This document shows, piece after piece, positions 16,211 to 23,197 of a DNA stretch of 64,000 nucleotides. This DNA comes from Planococcus rifietoensis (lineage in GTDB: Bacteria > Bacillota > Bacilli > Bacillales_A > Planococcaceae): NCBI RefSeq assembly GCF_001465795.2, contig NZ_CP013659.2:2808501-2872500 (forward strand). The letters are read 5' to 3'. Each line of letters starts with the position of its first letter. Position 1 is the stretch's first letter. Below the pieces are notes generated by a model. That model saw nothing but the letters and a program-made list of their open reading frames with translations, did not search any database and was not told where the DNA came from. The translations under genes were made by a program, and so were the position numbers.

Positions 16211-16987
16211 CTATTTCGCCTGCAAACGCTGAATGACTTGCTGTACCGTCGCAAAGGTCAATAAAGTTTGATCGTCATCTTTGATATTGACGATCTCCAT
16301 GGCAGTTTTGGGACTGATGCCGGAAATATACAATTTACTGCCCATCAGCCTCAGCACATCCTGGATCATCAAGAGGTTGGTATAGAGGAAATTCTTCTCC
16401 CACAGCACACCCGTGACATCTATGATGATGTGCCGCGTGCGAGTATCGCGGACGAAATGGCTCAATTTCGAGGTCAGGACGTCAAAACGCAAATTGTTCA
16501 TTTTCCCGACCAAGGCCACTGCTCCGATATTGTCGTCGATCGGCAAAATCGGCAGCATCTGCTCGTTAATTTCCTGTTCTTTTTCGTTCAACTCGACTTG
16601 CTGGTCGACTTCTTGGGTGATGTCCGTTTGTGTGCCGATGAAATACAAGTGGCCGTCCATGGTGACGGGTTCAATATTTAGCCGGTTCCAAAACGTCGTG
16701 CCGTCTTTTCGGTAATTTTCCAGCGTAACGGTGATTTTCTCGCGCTCTTGGATGGCCTGCCGGATCTTTCCGATGGTGAAACGGTCGGTGTTGTCGCCTT
16801 GCAAAAAGCGGCAGTTTCGCCCGATGATCTCGTGTTCTGCGTACCCTGTCAGTTGTGCGAAGGTTTCATTATAGTAGATGATCGGATTGTCTTGTTGTTC
16901 GGGGTCTGTAACGACGGCCGCTACTTGGCTGCCGTTCAGCATGGCTTCTAGCAACTCGCTTTTGATTTCTGTTTTTAAGTGGTTCAT
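16211..16987 (-). CDS. ytvA: LOV-STAS blue-light photoreceptor (YtvA type)
   Basis: 258 aa, close to the 261 of Bacillus YtvA. The N-terminal PAS/LOV domain contains GRNCRFLQG with the photoactive Cys59, plus the flavin-contacting N and Q residues (NRLNIEPV, IGTQTD). A linker helix (EVDQQVELNEKEQEINEQ) leads to a C-terminal STAS domain (HIIIDVTGVLWE). In Bacillus this protein joins the stressosome and activates SigB in blue light. Start chosen at 16987, nine bases after GGAG; an ATG two codons earlier is possible. Confidence 0.93.
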   Translation of the reverse strand: MNHLKTEIKSELLEAMLNGSQVAAVVTDPEQQDNPIIYYNETFAQLTGYAEHEIIGRNCRFLQGDNTDRFTIGKIRQAIQEREKITVTLENYRKDGTTFWNRLNIEPVTMDGHLYFIGTQTDITQEVDQQVELNEKEQEINEQMLPILPIDDNIGAVALVGKMNNLRFDVLTSKLSHFVRDTRTRHIIIDVTGVLWEKNFLYTNLLMIQDVLRLMGSKLYISGISPKTAMEIVNIKDDDQTLLTFATVQQVIQRLQAK

Positions 16988-17065
16988 GTTCATTCTCTCC
17001 GATCTATAAGGGTTGGTTTCTGTCATATGCGAAGTCAACATTGCTTGAGTTGGATCGGAGATGGA

Positions 17066-17458
17066 TCATGGTTCGATTTCTTTCAGCGCTGCGGCCAGCC
17101 GCAAGGCAAAATTCCGCGGCGGCTCGAGCGATTCCATCGTGATTTCAACAAGGTTCTGATTCATGTGGATGCACTGGCGAAATGCAATTGGCAGCGGAAT
17201 CGGGAATTTGCGCAAGGTGTCTTCAAAAGCCAGCATTTCTTCCGGCAAGATGTATACGCGGGCTTTATTGACAGCCGCCCCGTCTTGCTGGAAATGCCCG
17301 AAGCTGATTTCCATATCCAGTTTGAAAACGAAAAGACTGGAGCCGAGGAAAATGTCCAGTTTCTTGGTTTTCGTAAAATGGAACTTTCCTTCACGGTATT
17401 CGCAGCGTGCCTTCAAGGTTCTTTGTACTTCATCAGCAATCAATAACTCTTCGTTCAC
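17066..17458 (-). CDS. Conserved-looking protein of unknown function upstream of ytvA
   Basis: 130 aa, starting at a GTG with AAAGGAC nine bases upstream. No membrane segment or signal peptide. It is rich in beta-type alternation (KLDIFLGSSLFVFKLDMEISFGHF) and ends in an acidic/amphipathic helix LAAALKEIEP. It lies 78 bases upstream of the photoreceptor in the same direction, so the two may share a transcript. I do not recognise any domain. Confidence 0.7.
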   Translation of the reverse strand: MNEELLIADEVQRTLKARCEYREGKFHFTKTKKLDIFLGSSLFVFKLDMEISFGHFQQDGAAVNKARVYILPEEMLAFEDTLRKFPIPLPIAFRQCIHMNQNLVEITMESLEPPRNFALRLAAALKEIEP

Positions 17459-17648
17459 TTATACCGTCCTTTCGTCCTGTTCCGCGGCTCCAAAAATTCT
17501 TACATAATGCTCTATACCCGAAATTATTGCTTTTTTCCCATACATTGAAAATTTTTTCTAAGCCTTTTGCTTATGTCTTTTTAACAATTTTAGTTAATCA
17601 GGACTTTATGTGCGGTTCAAGAAGAAAGTTTTGGCAAAAAAACCGCTT
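17459..17648 (-). promoter_or_regulatory. Promoter region of the unknown/ytvA pair with a GGGTAT element
   Basis: 190 bases between two minus-strand genes. On the minus strand GGGTAT occurs at 17519-17514, the form of a SigB -10 element, but the sequence 12-15 bases before it does not match the GTTTAA -35 well. Elsewhere only AT-rich sequence is seen. Confidence 0.25.
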
Positions 17649-18119
17649 TTAATGATGGTGTCCCGAACTTCCCGAATCCGGTTCCGGGCCTTCTTTCAAA
17701 CTGTCGAGTTCGCTTTCGGAAAGGTCCCCGACAATGAATTGGTAATGGGGATTGCTGATCGATTCTCCGCTTCCGGCGTGCACTTCAAGGAAATAAAGAC
17801 CATTGCTCTTAAAACTGGCTTCCATTTCATAAACGCCGTCTCCCAGCGCTTGCGCTTCTTTCATCGGATACGGAATCGAGCCATTCTGCTTGCGCACTTC
17901 AAAATGAACAAAATTCGCTTCGTTCACCGGTTCACCGTTTTGCGTCAATTCCGCTTGAAAACGCACGGTTTCACCAGGCGTAATTTCTTCGGGCAATTCC
18001 GCCACGATCTGCAGCGGCGCTTCTTGCTTATACAAATCTGCCGCATCGCCGCGCACCGAACAAGCGCTTAACAGCAAAATGGCCACAGCGGCCACAAGCG
18101 GCCCATAAAGTTTCTTCAT
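17649..18119 (-). CDS. FixH/YtkA-like lipoprotein
   Basis: 156 aa. Signal peptide with lipobox LSAC, lipidated Cys20, then an immunoglobulin-like domain of the YtkA/FixH kind (ITPGETVRFQAELTQNGEPV, FVHFEVRKQNG, GLYFLEVHAGSG). The C-terminus is GSSGHHH, a small histidine cluster that could touch a metal ion. The start at 18119 follows AAAGGGGGAA; an upstream ATG would overlap the PepSY gene. Directly downstream of a PepSY membrane protein by 14 bases, a pairing that suggests a shared role at the cell surface, possibly in metal handling. Confidence 0.85.
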   Translation of the reverse strand: MKKLYGPLVAAVAILLLSACSVRGDAADLYKQEAPLQIVAELPEEITPGETVRFQAELTQNGEPVNEANFVHFEVRKQNGSIPYPMKEAQALGDGVYEMEASFKSNGLYFLEVHAGSGESISNPHYQFIVGDLSESELDSLKEGPEPDSGSSGHHH

Positions 18120-18133
18120 TTCCGTTCCCCCTT

Positions 18134-19513
18134 TCATGCGTTCAGCCATTTCTTCACAGCCGGCAGGCGTTGAATCACGAGCTTATCGAACAGCCAAACG
18201 ATAACCATCGATAGCCCCGCCAGCGGGAACAACAAGCCGAGCACAATCATCAGTAGCAAAAACGATTTTGTTTTGAACAGCGGCGGCGCTTTTGGAGCAC
18301 CCATGCCTTTTTTCGGCTTGCGCTTCCACCACAGGTAGACCCCGCTCACGCCCACAAATACAATACCGAGGCAGATGAATAAGCTGATCAATTGATTGAT
18401 GAGGCCGAATTGCGAACCTTTGTGAAGCGTAATGCCCCACGCAACGACTTTGCCGATGACGCCGTAATTGTCGTAGCGGTAATCGGCCAGCACGGCGCCT
18501 GAATATTGATCGATGTGCATCGTTGCCTCATCCTGCGCTTTTGGCGGGAATACGGACAGCGTGTAGACGCCCTCCGGTTCCTGTGGGATGAACACCGAAT
18601 AGGATGGGTGAATGCCTTCCTGGTCAGCGATCTCGACTACTTTATCGAGCGGCAGCGGAACCAGTCCCTGCACCGATGACAGTGGCACGTCCAAAGTCTC
18701 TGCCGCCCATGGCACTTCTGCAATGTCCTGCGTTTCGACGTCCGATTTCGGCGCGTCGCCGATCCAGACAGACGGCGGATAGCCTTCTCCGGTATTGGTC
18801 ACCATCGCCTGGAAATTGGTTCCCCAAAACCCTGACCACGGAAGCCCGGTCATGATCAAAAACAATAATCCGGCAGACAGCCAAAATGCCGGCACTGCGT
18901 GAAGGTCCCTTCTGCGAATCTTCGGCCCTTGGCGGAGGCGCGGGAACAATACCCCGCCCGCTCCGTTCATCTTTTTCGGGAACCATAGGAACAAACCGGT
19001 AACGATGAGCACGACCGCCCAGCTCGCTGCCAGTTCAACGATGCGGTCGCCGAGCGTCCCGGCCATCAGCTCGCCGTGGATTTCTTCAATTTTGTCCATA
19101 ATGCGGTCATCGTTGTTCAATTCACCGAGCGATTCGCCGGTGTACGGATCGATGAACACTGTCATCGACATGCCATCCGCTTCGACCGTCACTTCACTCG
19201 AACGCGACTCATTTTCACCCGGGCGGTAGGCCGTAACGATGCCGCCGGGATAGAGCCGGTTCACTTCCGAAAGCTGTTCCGAAACCGCCACCCGTTCTTC
19301 TTGCGCTTGGACTTCGTAATAGTCCGCATACAGCACATTCTCAATTTCCGCTTTAAACAAATACACCGACCCGGTGATCGCAAGCAGTACCAACAGCGGC
19401 GCGAACAAAACCCCTGCGTACAGGTGCCAGCGCCAGACAGATTTATAAAACTGCCCGCCTTTTGCCTGTTTCGTTTTTTCAGCTGCCGGATTCTCTCTTT
19501 TTCCGTTCTCCAT
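18134..19513 (-). CDS. PepSY-associated transmembrane protein
   Basis: 459 aa. The N-terminal SVWRWHLYAGVLFAPLLVLLAIT is the hallmark first helix of PepSY-TM proteins; a second helix lies near residue 165, a third near 210, and two more near the C-terminus (residues about 375-445). The extracytoplasmic parts contain PepSY-like beta segments (FIDPYTGESLGEL, HIDQYSGAVLADYRYD). Members are often linked to iron reduction or uptake in Gram-negatives; the role in Bacillales is unclear. First gene of a two-gene operon with the lipoprotein. Confidence 0.9.
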   Translation of the reverse strand: MENGKRENPAAEKTKQAKGGQFYKSVWRWHLYAGVLFAPLLVLLAITGSVYLFKAEIENVLYADYYEVQAQEERVAVSEQLSEVNRLYPGGIVTAYRPGENESRSSEVTVEADGMSMTVFIDPYTGESLGELNNDDRIMDKIEEIHGELMAGTLGDRIVELAASWAVVLIVTGLFLWFPKKMNGAGGVLFPRLRQGPKIRRRDLHAVPAFWLSAGLLFLIMTGLPWSGFWGTNFQAMVTNTGEGYPPSVWIGDAPKSDVETQDIAEVPWAAETLDVPLSSVQGLVPLPLDKVVEIADQEGIHPSYSVFIPQEPEGVYTLSVFPPKAQDEATMHIDQYSGAVLADYRYDNYGVIGKVVAWGITLHKGSQFGLINQLISLFICLGIVFVGVSGVYLWWKRKPKKGMGAPKAPPLFKTKSFLLLMIVLGLLFPLAGLSMVIVWLFDKLVIQRLPAVKKWLNA

Positions 19514-19574
19514 CTGTTCCGCCTCTTTCTTATGTATCCTGTTTTATGTAATCTTCGACTCTATTCAGTAAACG

Positions 19575-19593
19575 TCTAAAATCCGGTTTTAGA
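19575..19593 (-). promoter_or_regulatory. Inverted repeat upstream of the PepSY operon
   Basis: TCTAAAA-TCCGG-TTTTAGA, a perfect 7-bp inverted repeat with a five-base spacer, 62 bases before the PepSY start codon. Position fits an operator; no regulator is identified. Confidence 0.45.
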
Positions 19594-19637
19594 TTAAAGC
19601 CCAGCAAAACTTATGGAATGCCGCTCCAACAAGAAGA

Positions 19638-19664
19638 GGGATGCGCCATCGTTCAGCGCATCCC
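19638..19664. terminator. Hairpin, probable terminator
   Basis: GGGATGCGC and its complement around a nine-base loop. T-richness follows on both strands (CTTTCTT; TCTTCTT) but no pure T-run. Most likely ends the minus-strand small-protein gene at 19776. Confidence 0.6.
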
Positions 19665-19775
19665 CTTTCTTCAGTGCTTCGTCCATTACCCACGATTCAT
19701 ACAACGACGTGCCCGTTATTCTGCTTTAACCGTATTATATACCGAACCGCTGCGACTTTTCCTCTCCCAGCCATT

Positions 19776-19967
19776 TCAGGAGTCCAGCTCCTCTTCCTGG
19801 CCTTTTCGCCCGATCCAATAAATTACGCCTAACAACAAGATGAAGTTTGACACCGCGATAGCCAAATTGGCCGCCAAATCCGGAATAAAGGTCTTCAGGT
19901 CAAAGAAGATGTGCCCCCAAGTAACAAGGGCTGACAGTATGATGGCGACTAAAAATGTGCGCTTCAT
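19776..19967 (-). CDS. Small two-helix membrane protein, unknown function
   Basis: 63 aa. Two hydrophobic segments: TFLVAIILSALVTWGHIFF and LAIAVSNFILLLGVIYWIG, then a basic-to-acidic tail. Start at 19967, preceded by GGAAGAGG; an ATG 18 bases earlier contains the ribosome site. Follows another small membrane protein gene with a 21-base gap, so both may form one transcript. Not recognised. Confidence 0.6.
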   Translation of the reverse strand: MKRTFLVAIILSALVTWGHIFFDLKTFIPDLAANLAIAVSNFILLLGVIYWIGRKGQEEELDS

Positions 19968-19988
19968 TCTATCCTCTTCCTTCATTTT

Positions 19989-20177
19989 CTATCCTACTTT
20001 TTCAGCTTTTCTTTTCTTCATGTAAGTATAGAAACTGCTGATGCCGACCGCCAAAAGAATGCTCGCCGCTGCCGCGTGATAACCCGACTTAATTGTTTGG
20101 CTAAGAGACGATGCGCTGACTGCCGACGATCCCAGTACACTTGCTAGGACGATGACGAGAATGATTCGGTCTTTCAT
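19989..20177 (-). CDS. Small membrane protein, unknown function
   Basis: 62 aa with two hydrophobic stretches (residues 5-24 and about 33-50) and a strongly basic end KKRKAEKVG. GGGAGGGG precedes the ATG. Lies 30 bases after the CcsB gene, so it may be part of that transcript. No family recognised. Confidence 0.6.
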   Translation of the reverse strand: MKDRIILVIVLASVLGSSAVSASSLSQTIKSGYHAAAASILLAVGISSFYTYMKKRKAEKVG

Positions 20178-20207
20178 ATATTCCCCTCCCCGATTGGAAT
20201 TAAATAA

Positions 20208-21404
20208 TCATGCATATGAATGCAAGCCTGAAATAACTAAATTGACGAAGACTTGATTAAAAATAATGGTGCCAAAGCCGATAATTGCAAGCCACGCCGT
20301 CTTTTCACCCGTCCACTCTTTGCCGATTCGCAGGTGAAGAAAAGCGGCATAGAAGAGGAAAGTAATGAGCGCCCAGACTTCTTTCGGGTCCCATCCCCAA
20401 AACCGGCTCCACGCAATTTGTGCCCAAATCATGGCGAAAAACAAGCCGCCTAGCGCAAATAACGGAAAACCGATAACGACCGATCGATAGGAGATCTCGT
20501 CCATCAAAGTTAAATCGACTTTATTCGTGAAAGGCTGAAGCAATTGTGAAATTTTCTTCCGCGCAATCAAACGAATCACCAAATACAAGATTGAACCGAC
20601 CACAAAGGACCACAGTACCGAATTGAGCTTGGCTGTCTCAATGTTATTGGGAATTTCTACAAGCCCCGCATAGTGAGCGGCCGGTTCATAGTTTTCGGCA
20701 GTTCCAGAAACGGCTTGCGCCTCATCCGGCACCACAATGGCTGGCAGGGCATACTCATATACCTGGCTCTGGCCTTCTTGATTTTCAAATTGATAACTGG
20801 CGCTGTATCCAGCAATTCCGAACGCGGATGTCACAAGAATGAAGCCAACAACTACTACCATGAAATACAGCACTAATTCCAAAAAGAATGCACTTTTGCT
20901 CTTGTTCGTTGTATCTACCTTCTTCAATAAATAGATTAATCCTGTTACAAACGATACCGATAACACAGCGCTTGCGGTAGCCACCGTAATGACATGGATC
21001 GTGAGCCAGTGGCTTTGAAGCGCTGGAATAAGCGGCGATACTTCATTGGCAAACATGCTGGCATAAGCAATGATCAATATCGCGACCGGCAGCAAGAACA
21101 AGCCCATAACCGGTTGGCGGTAAATATAGAAAAATCCTAAAAAGCTCCCAATCAGCATAATGCCGAAGAATGTCAGAAATTCATTTAAATTGCTAACCGG
21201 CGCATGACCTGCTGCTACCCAGCGCAAAATAAAATAACCAAGCTGCGCGGCAAACCCGACGACGGTCAAGCCGATCGCAATTTTCACTGCCGATTGCTTT
21301 TTCGATTTTACAGCCACTCCAAATGGGATGATTGCGATTAAAAATACAATAAATGAGAAGAACAAGAATGAACTGCTTAACGAAACCAACGCTTCTGTAG
21401 ACAT
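20208..21404 (-). CDS. ccsB: Cytochrome c biogenesis protein, CcsB/ResC type
   Basis: 398 aa, multi-spanning membrane protein. The haem-handling WWD motif is present as WGWDPKEVWALI in the C-terminal third, followed by conserved histidines in LHLRIGKEW and near the C-terminus (LHSYA); an earlier histidine lies in HWLTIHVI. The protein belongs to the System II haem delivery family that acts with ResB to attach haem to apocytochrome c. Here no ResA or ResB gene is adjacent on either side, which is unusual. GGAGG lies in front of the ATG. Confidence 0.92.
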   Translation of the reverse strand: MSTEALVSLSSSFLFFSFIVFLIAIIPFGVAVKSKKQSAVKIAIGLTVVGFAAQLGYFILRWVAAGHAPVSNLNEFLTFFGIMLIGSFLGFFYIYRQPVMGLFLLPVAILIIAYASMFANEVSPLIPALQSHWLTIHVITVATASAVLSVSFVTGLIYLLKKVDTTNKSKSAFFLELVLYFMVVVVGFILVTSAFGIAGYSASYQFENQEGQSQVYEYALPAIVVPDEAQAVSGTAENYEPAAHYAGLVEIPNNIETAKLNSVLWSFVVGSILYLVIRLIARKKISQLLQPFTNKVDLTLMDEISYRSVVIGFPLFALGGLFFAMIWAQIAWSRFWGWDPKEVWALITFLFYAAFLHLRIGKEWTGEKTAWLAIIGFGTIIFNQVFVNLVISGLHSYA

Positions 21405-21782
21405 ATAGACATTCCTCCAAATCGAATAATATCGTTCGAATATTTATTCCAATAATACCATTTTTTTCAACCTACATAAGCGACCATTATGTGTCGGTTG
21501 CTCCCTAGCATCCATGAAGCGTTTTATAGTAGCCAATCTGTAACTTGCCGAAAGACCTCTACTGTCTATTTTCGAGTTTCTGTCTTTTCCAAAATTATCA
21601 ATATCAAAGTGCAGGAACATGTTATAGTCAAAAGGTCCAGTGCAAAATACGGACACCCATTACGAGTTTAGGAGGCGTTCATTATGACAAACACACCTAT
21701 CTTCACCATCTATGACTGCAAGGGGATAGCGCCGAATTGACCTGACTCGTTCGCGTTCCCCGAAATTCGAAAGGGGAAAACT
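21405..21782. promoter_or_regulatory. Intergenic region between ccsB and the spermidine-type acetyltransferase
   Basis: 378 bases. It carries the ccsB promoter on the minus strand, a short leader reading frame (21684-21740) and a hairpin over the acetyltransferase ribosome site: TTCCCC (21756-21761) pairs with GGGGAA (21773-21778), which is the Shine-Dalgarno sequence itself. Confidence 0.5.
21684..21740 (+). CDS. 18-residue leader reading frame
   Basis: ATG with a GGAGG site eight bases upstream, 18 codons (MTNTPIFTIYDCKGIAPN) and a TGA stop, 42 bases before the acetyltransferase gene. It could be a regulatory leader peptide acting on the downstream hairpin or the start of a decayed gene. 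The good ribosome site is the only positive evidence. Confidence 0.35.
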   Translation: MTNTPIFTIYDCKGIAPN

Positions 21783-22238
21783 ATGAAACTGACAAATGTA
21801 AGCATTACTGAAGTGAACGCTGATAACTGGTACGCCTGCTGCGAGCTGAAAGTCGCACAAGAACAACAAACTTATATGGAACCGAATGCGGTGTCCATCG
21901 CACAATCGAAGTTCGAACCGAGCCTGCGCCCTTATGCAATTTGTGCAGATGGGCAAACTGTTGGGTTTCTCATGTTCAACTCGGCTCCTGAAGAATTAGA
22001 CGGCCATTGGATCTACCGCATCATGGTCGACCAAGCATACCAAGGGCAAGGAATTGGAAAAGCTGCTACGAAATTAATGCTCACGGAAATGGCTGATTCT
22101 TTCGGTGCCAAAAAAGTGGTGGTTGGCTATCATCCTGAAAACGCCGGAGCCCATCAACTGTATAAAAGCTTAGGCTTTGAAGATCAAGGGCATCGCTTTG
22201 GCAAAGAAATGGCTGTAGTGAAGCAATTGGCTGATTGA
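21783..22238 (+). CDS. GNAT acetyltransferase, spermidine/BltD-like
   Basis: 151 aa. The motif A loop is YQGQGIGKAATKLML, nearly ideal Q-x-x-G-x-G, and the second half GYHPENAGAHQLYKSLGFEDQG matches the diamine/spermidine acetyltransferase (BltD) pattern, as does the N-terminal ELKVAQEQQTYMEPN. The likely reaction is N-acetylation of a polyamine, inferred from resemblance only. Translation may be controlled by the hairpin that covers its ribosome site. Confidence 0.9.
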   Translation: MKLTNVSITEVNADNWYACCELKVAQEQQTYMEPNAVSIAQSKFEPSLRPYAICADGQTVGFLMFNSAPEELDGHWIYRIMVDQAYQGQGIGKAATKLMLTEMADSFGAKKVVVGYHPENAGAHQLYKSLGFEDQGHRFGKEMAVVKQLAD

Positions 22239-22246
22239 TAAAGCGC

Positions 22247-22287
22247 AAAAGAGGCCGGACTGGAATACCCCAGTCCGGCCTCTTTTT
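22247..22287. terminator. Strong bidirectional terminator
   Basis: Arms AAAAGAGGCCGGACTGG and complement around a short loop with T-runs on both sides, between two convergent acetyltransferase genes. Confidence 0.95.
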
Positions 22288-22826
22288 TATGGATTCTGTA
22301 TTTTATACAAAACATGCTTTCTTAATGGGCTGCCTTCCGGAACGCGTGGATGCTCGAACTCCCCTGCTTTCTCCATGCCGATCCGCTTCATGACGATTTC
22401 AGACGGTGTGTTAATTGTTGAAGTAAACGAGTAGATTTCTCTTTTGCCCAGCTTATCAAACGCATACGCCAGGCAAGCTTTCGCCCCTTCTGTCGCGTAG
22501 CCCTTTTTCCAAAATACTCGGTCCAAGCGCCAGCCGATTTCAGTTGCGCCTTCAATTCCGATATCAAAATTAACATCCAATAAGCCAATAAAGCCGATAA
22601 ACGCGCCGTCCTCTTTTCGTTCGACCGCCCAAAGCCCGTAGCCTTTCTCCTCAAAATGCGCTTCGATACGGTCGACCAATGCGTCCGATTCGGTGCGGCT
22701 CAAGGGTTTCGGAAAGAACTCCATTACGTCAGGGTTTGCATTCAAGGCCGCAAACGGTTCACGGTCAGATGCTTTCCACCGCCTGAATCCAAGCCGTTCG
22801 GATTCGAATAGATAATCGTTCTCCAT
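22287..22826 (-). CDS. GNAT acetyltransferase, RimJ/RimL type
   Basis: 179 aa. Start ESERLGFRRWKASDREPFAALN, the Trp/Arg-rich opening of this subfamily; the middle holds EIGWRLDRVFWKKGYATEGAKA (motif A variant) and the end VMKRIGMEKAGEFEHPRVPEGS with the substrate-facing HP segment. Likely acetylates an N-terminal or amine group. Twelve bases downstream of a membrane protein gene? No: it lies upstream-facing, with that gene following at 22839 in transcription order before it. GGAAGA precedes the ATG. Confidence 0.9.
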   Translation of the reverse strand: MENDYLFESERLGFRRWKASDREPFAALNANPDVMEFFPKPLSRTESDALVDRIEAHFEEKGYGLWAVERKEDGAFIGFIGLLDVNFDIGIEGATEIGWRLDRVFWKKGYATEGAKACLAYAFDKLGKREIYSFTSTINTPSEIVMKRIGMEKAGEFEHPRVPEGSPLRKHVLYKIQNP

Positions 22827-22838
22827 CTAATCTTCCTT

Positions 22839-23129
22839 TCACAATTCTTTTTCCTTTGGCTTTGTTTCTTCTGCCGCTAAAAAGTATTTCGCTTTCCATT
22901 CATTGTCTGTCGCTTTGAATAAAAGCACCAGCCCGATAATGAAAAAGAACACACTCAAGACAATCGGGACAACCCCCACTTCCCACAATGCCGATAAAAA
23001 CAATCCGAACTCTCTCGAATAACCGGTTTCTCTTACCTGCGGCGAATACACCGCCGCTGCGACCAAAGTAAACCCGAACAATAGAATGCCTGAGATGACA
23101 CCAATTCCCCCACCAATCAACTGCTTCAT
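22839..23129 (-). CDS. Two-helix membrane protein, unknown function
   Basis: 96 aa. Hydrophobic segments at residues about 5-27 and 48-70 flank an exposed loop (YSPQVRETGYSREFG); the C-terminus is charged (AAEETKPKEKEL). AGGAGG is placed before the ATG. Transcribed just ahead of the RimJ-type acetyltransferase (12-base gap), so the two are probably one operon. Family not recognised. Confidence 0.7.
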   Translation of the reverse strand: MKQLIGGGIGVISGILLFGFTLVAAAVYSPQVRETGYSREFGLFLSALWEVGVVPIVLSVFFFIIGLVLLFKATDNEWKAKYFLAAEETKPKEKEL

Positions 23130-23155
23130 CGATTTGCCTCCTAATTGAGTTATAA

Positions 23156-23191
23156 AAAAACAGGCGTCCGGAATCCGAACCGCCTGTTTTT
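23156..23191 (-). terminator. Terminator of the S8 protease gene
   Basis: AAAAACAGGCG and CGCCTGTTTTT enclose a 14-base loop; T-run on the minus strand. Six bases after the protease stop codon. Confidence 0.9.
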
Positions 23192-23197
23192 CCTGTC

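Noticed and set aside
17514..17519. SigB promoter before the ytvA region
   Set aside because: A GGGTAT -10 form is present, but no GTTTAA-like -35 lies at the proper distance.
5052..19593. ACTAAAA-N7-TTTTAGT (5052) and TCTAAAA-N5-TTTTAGA (19575) as one shared operator
   Set aside because: Spacers differ in length and the arms are AT-rich; similarity may be chance. Kept as separate weak sites.
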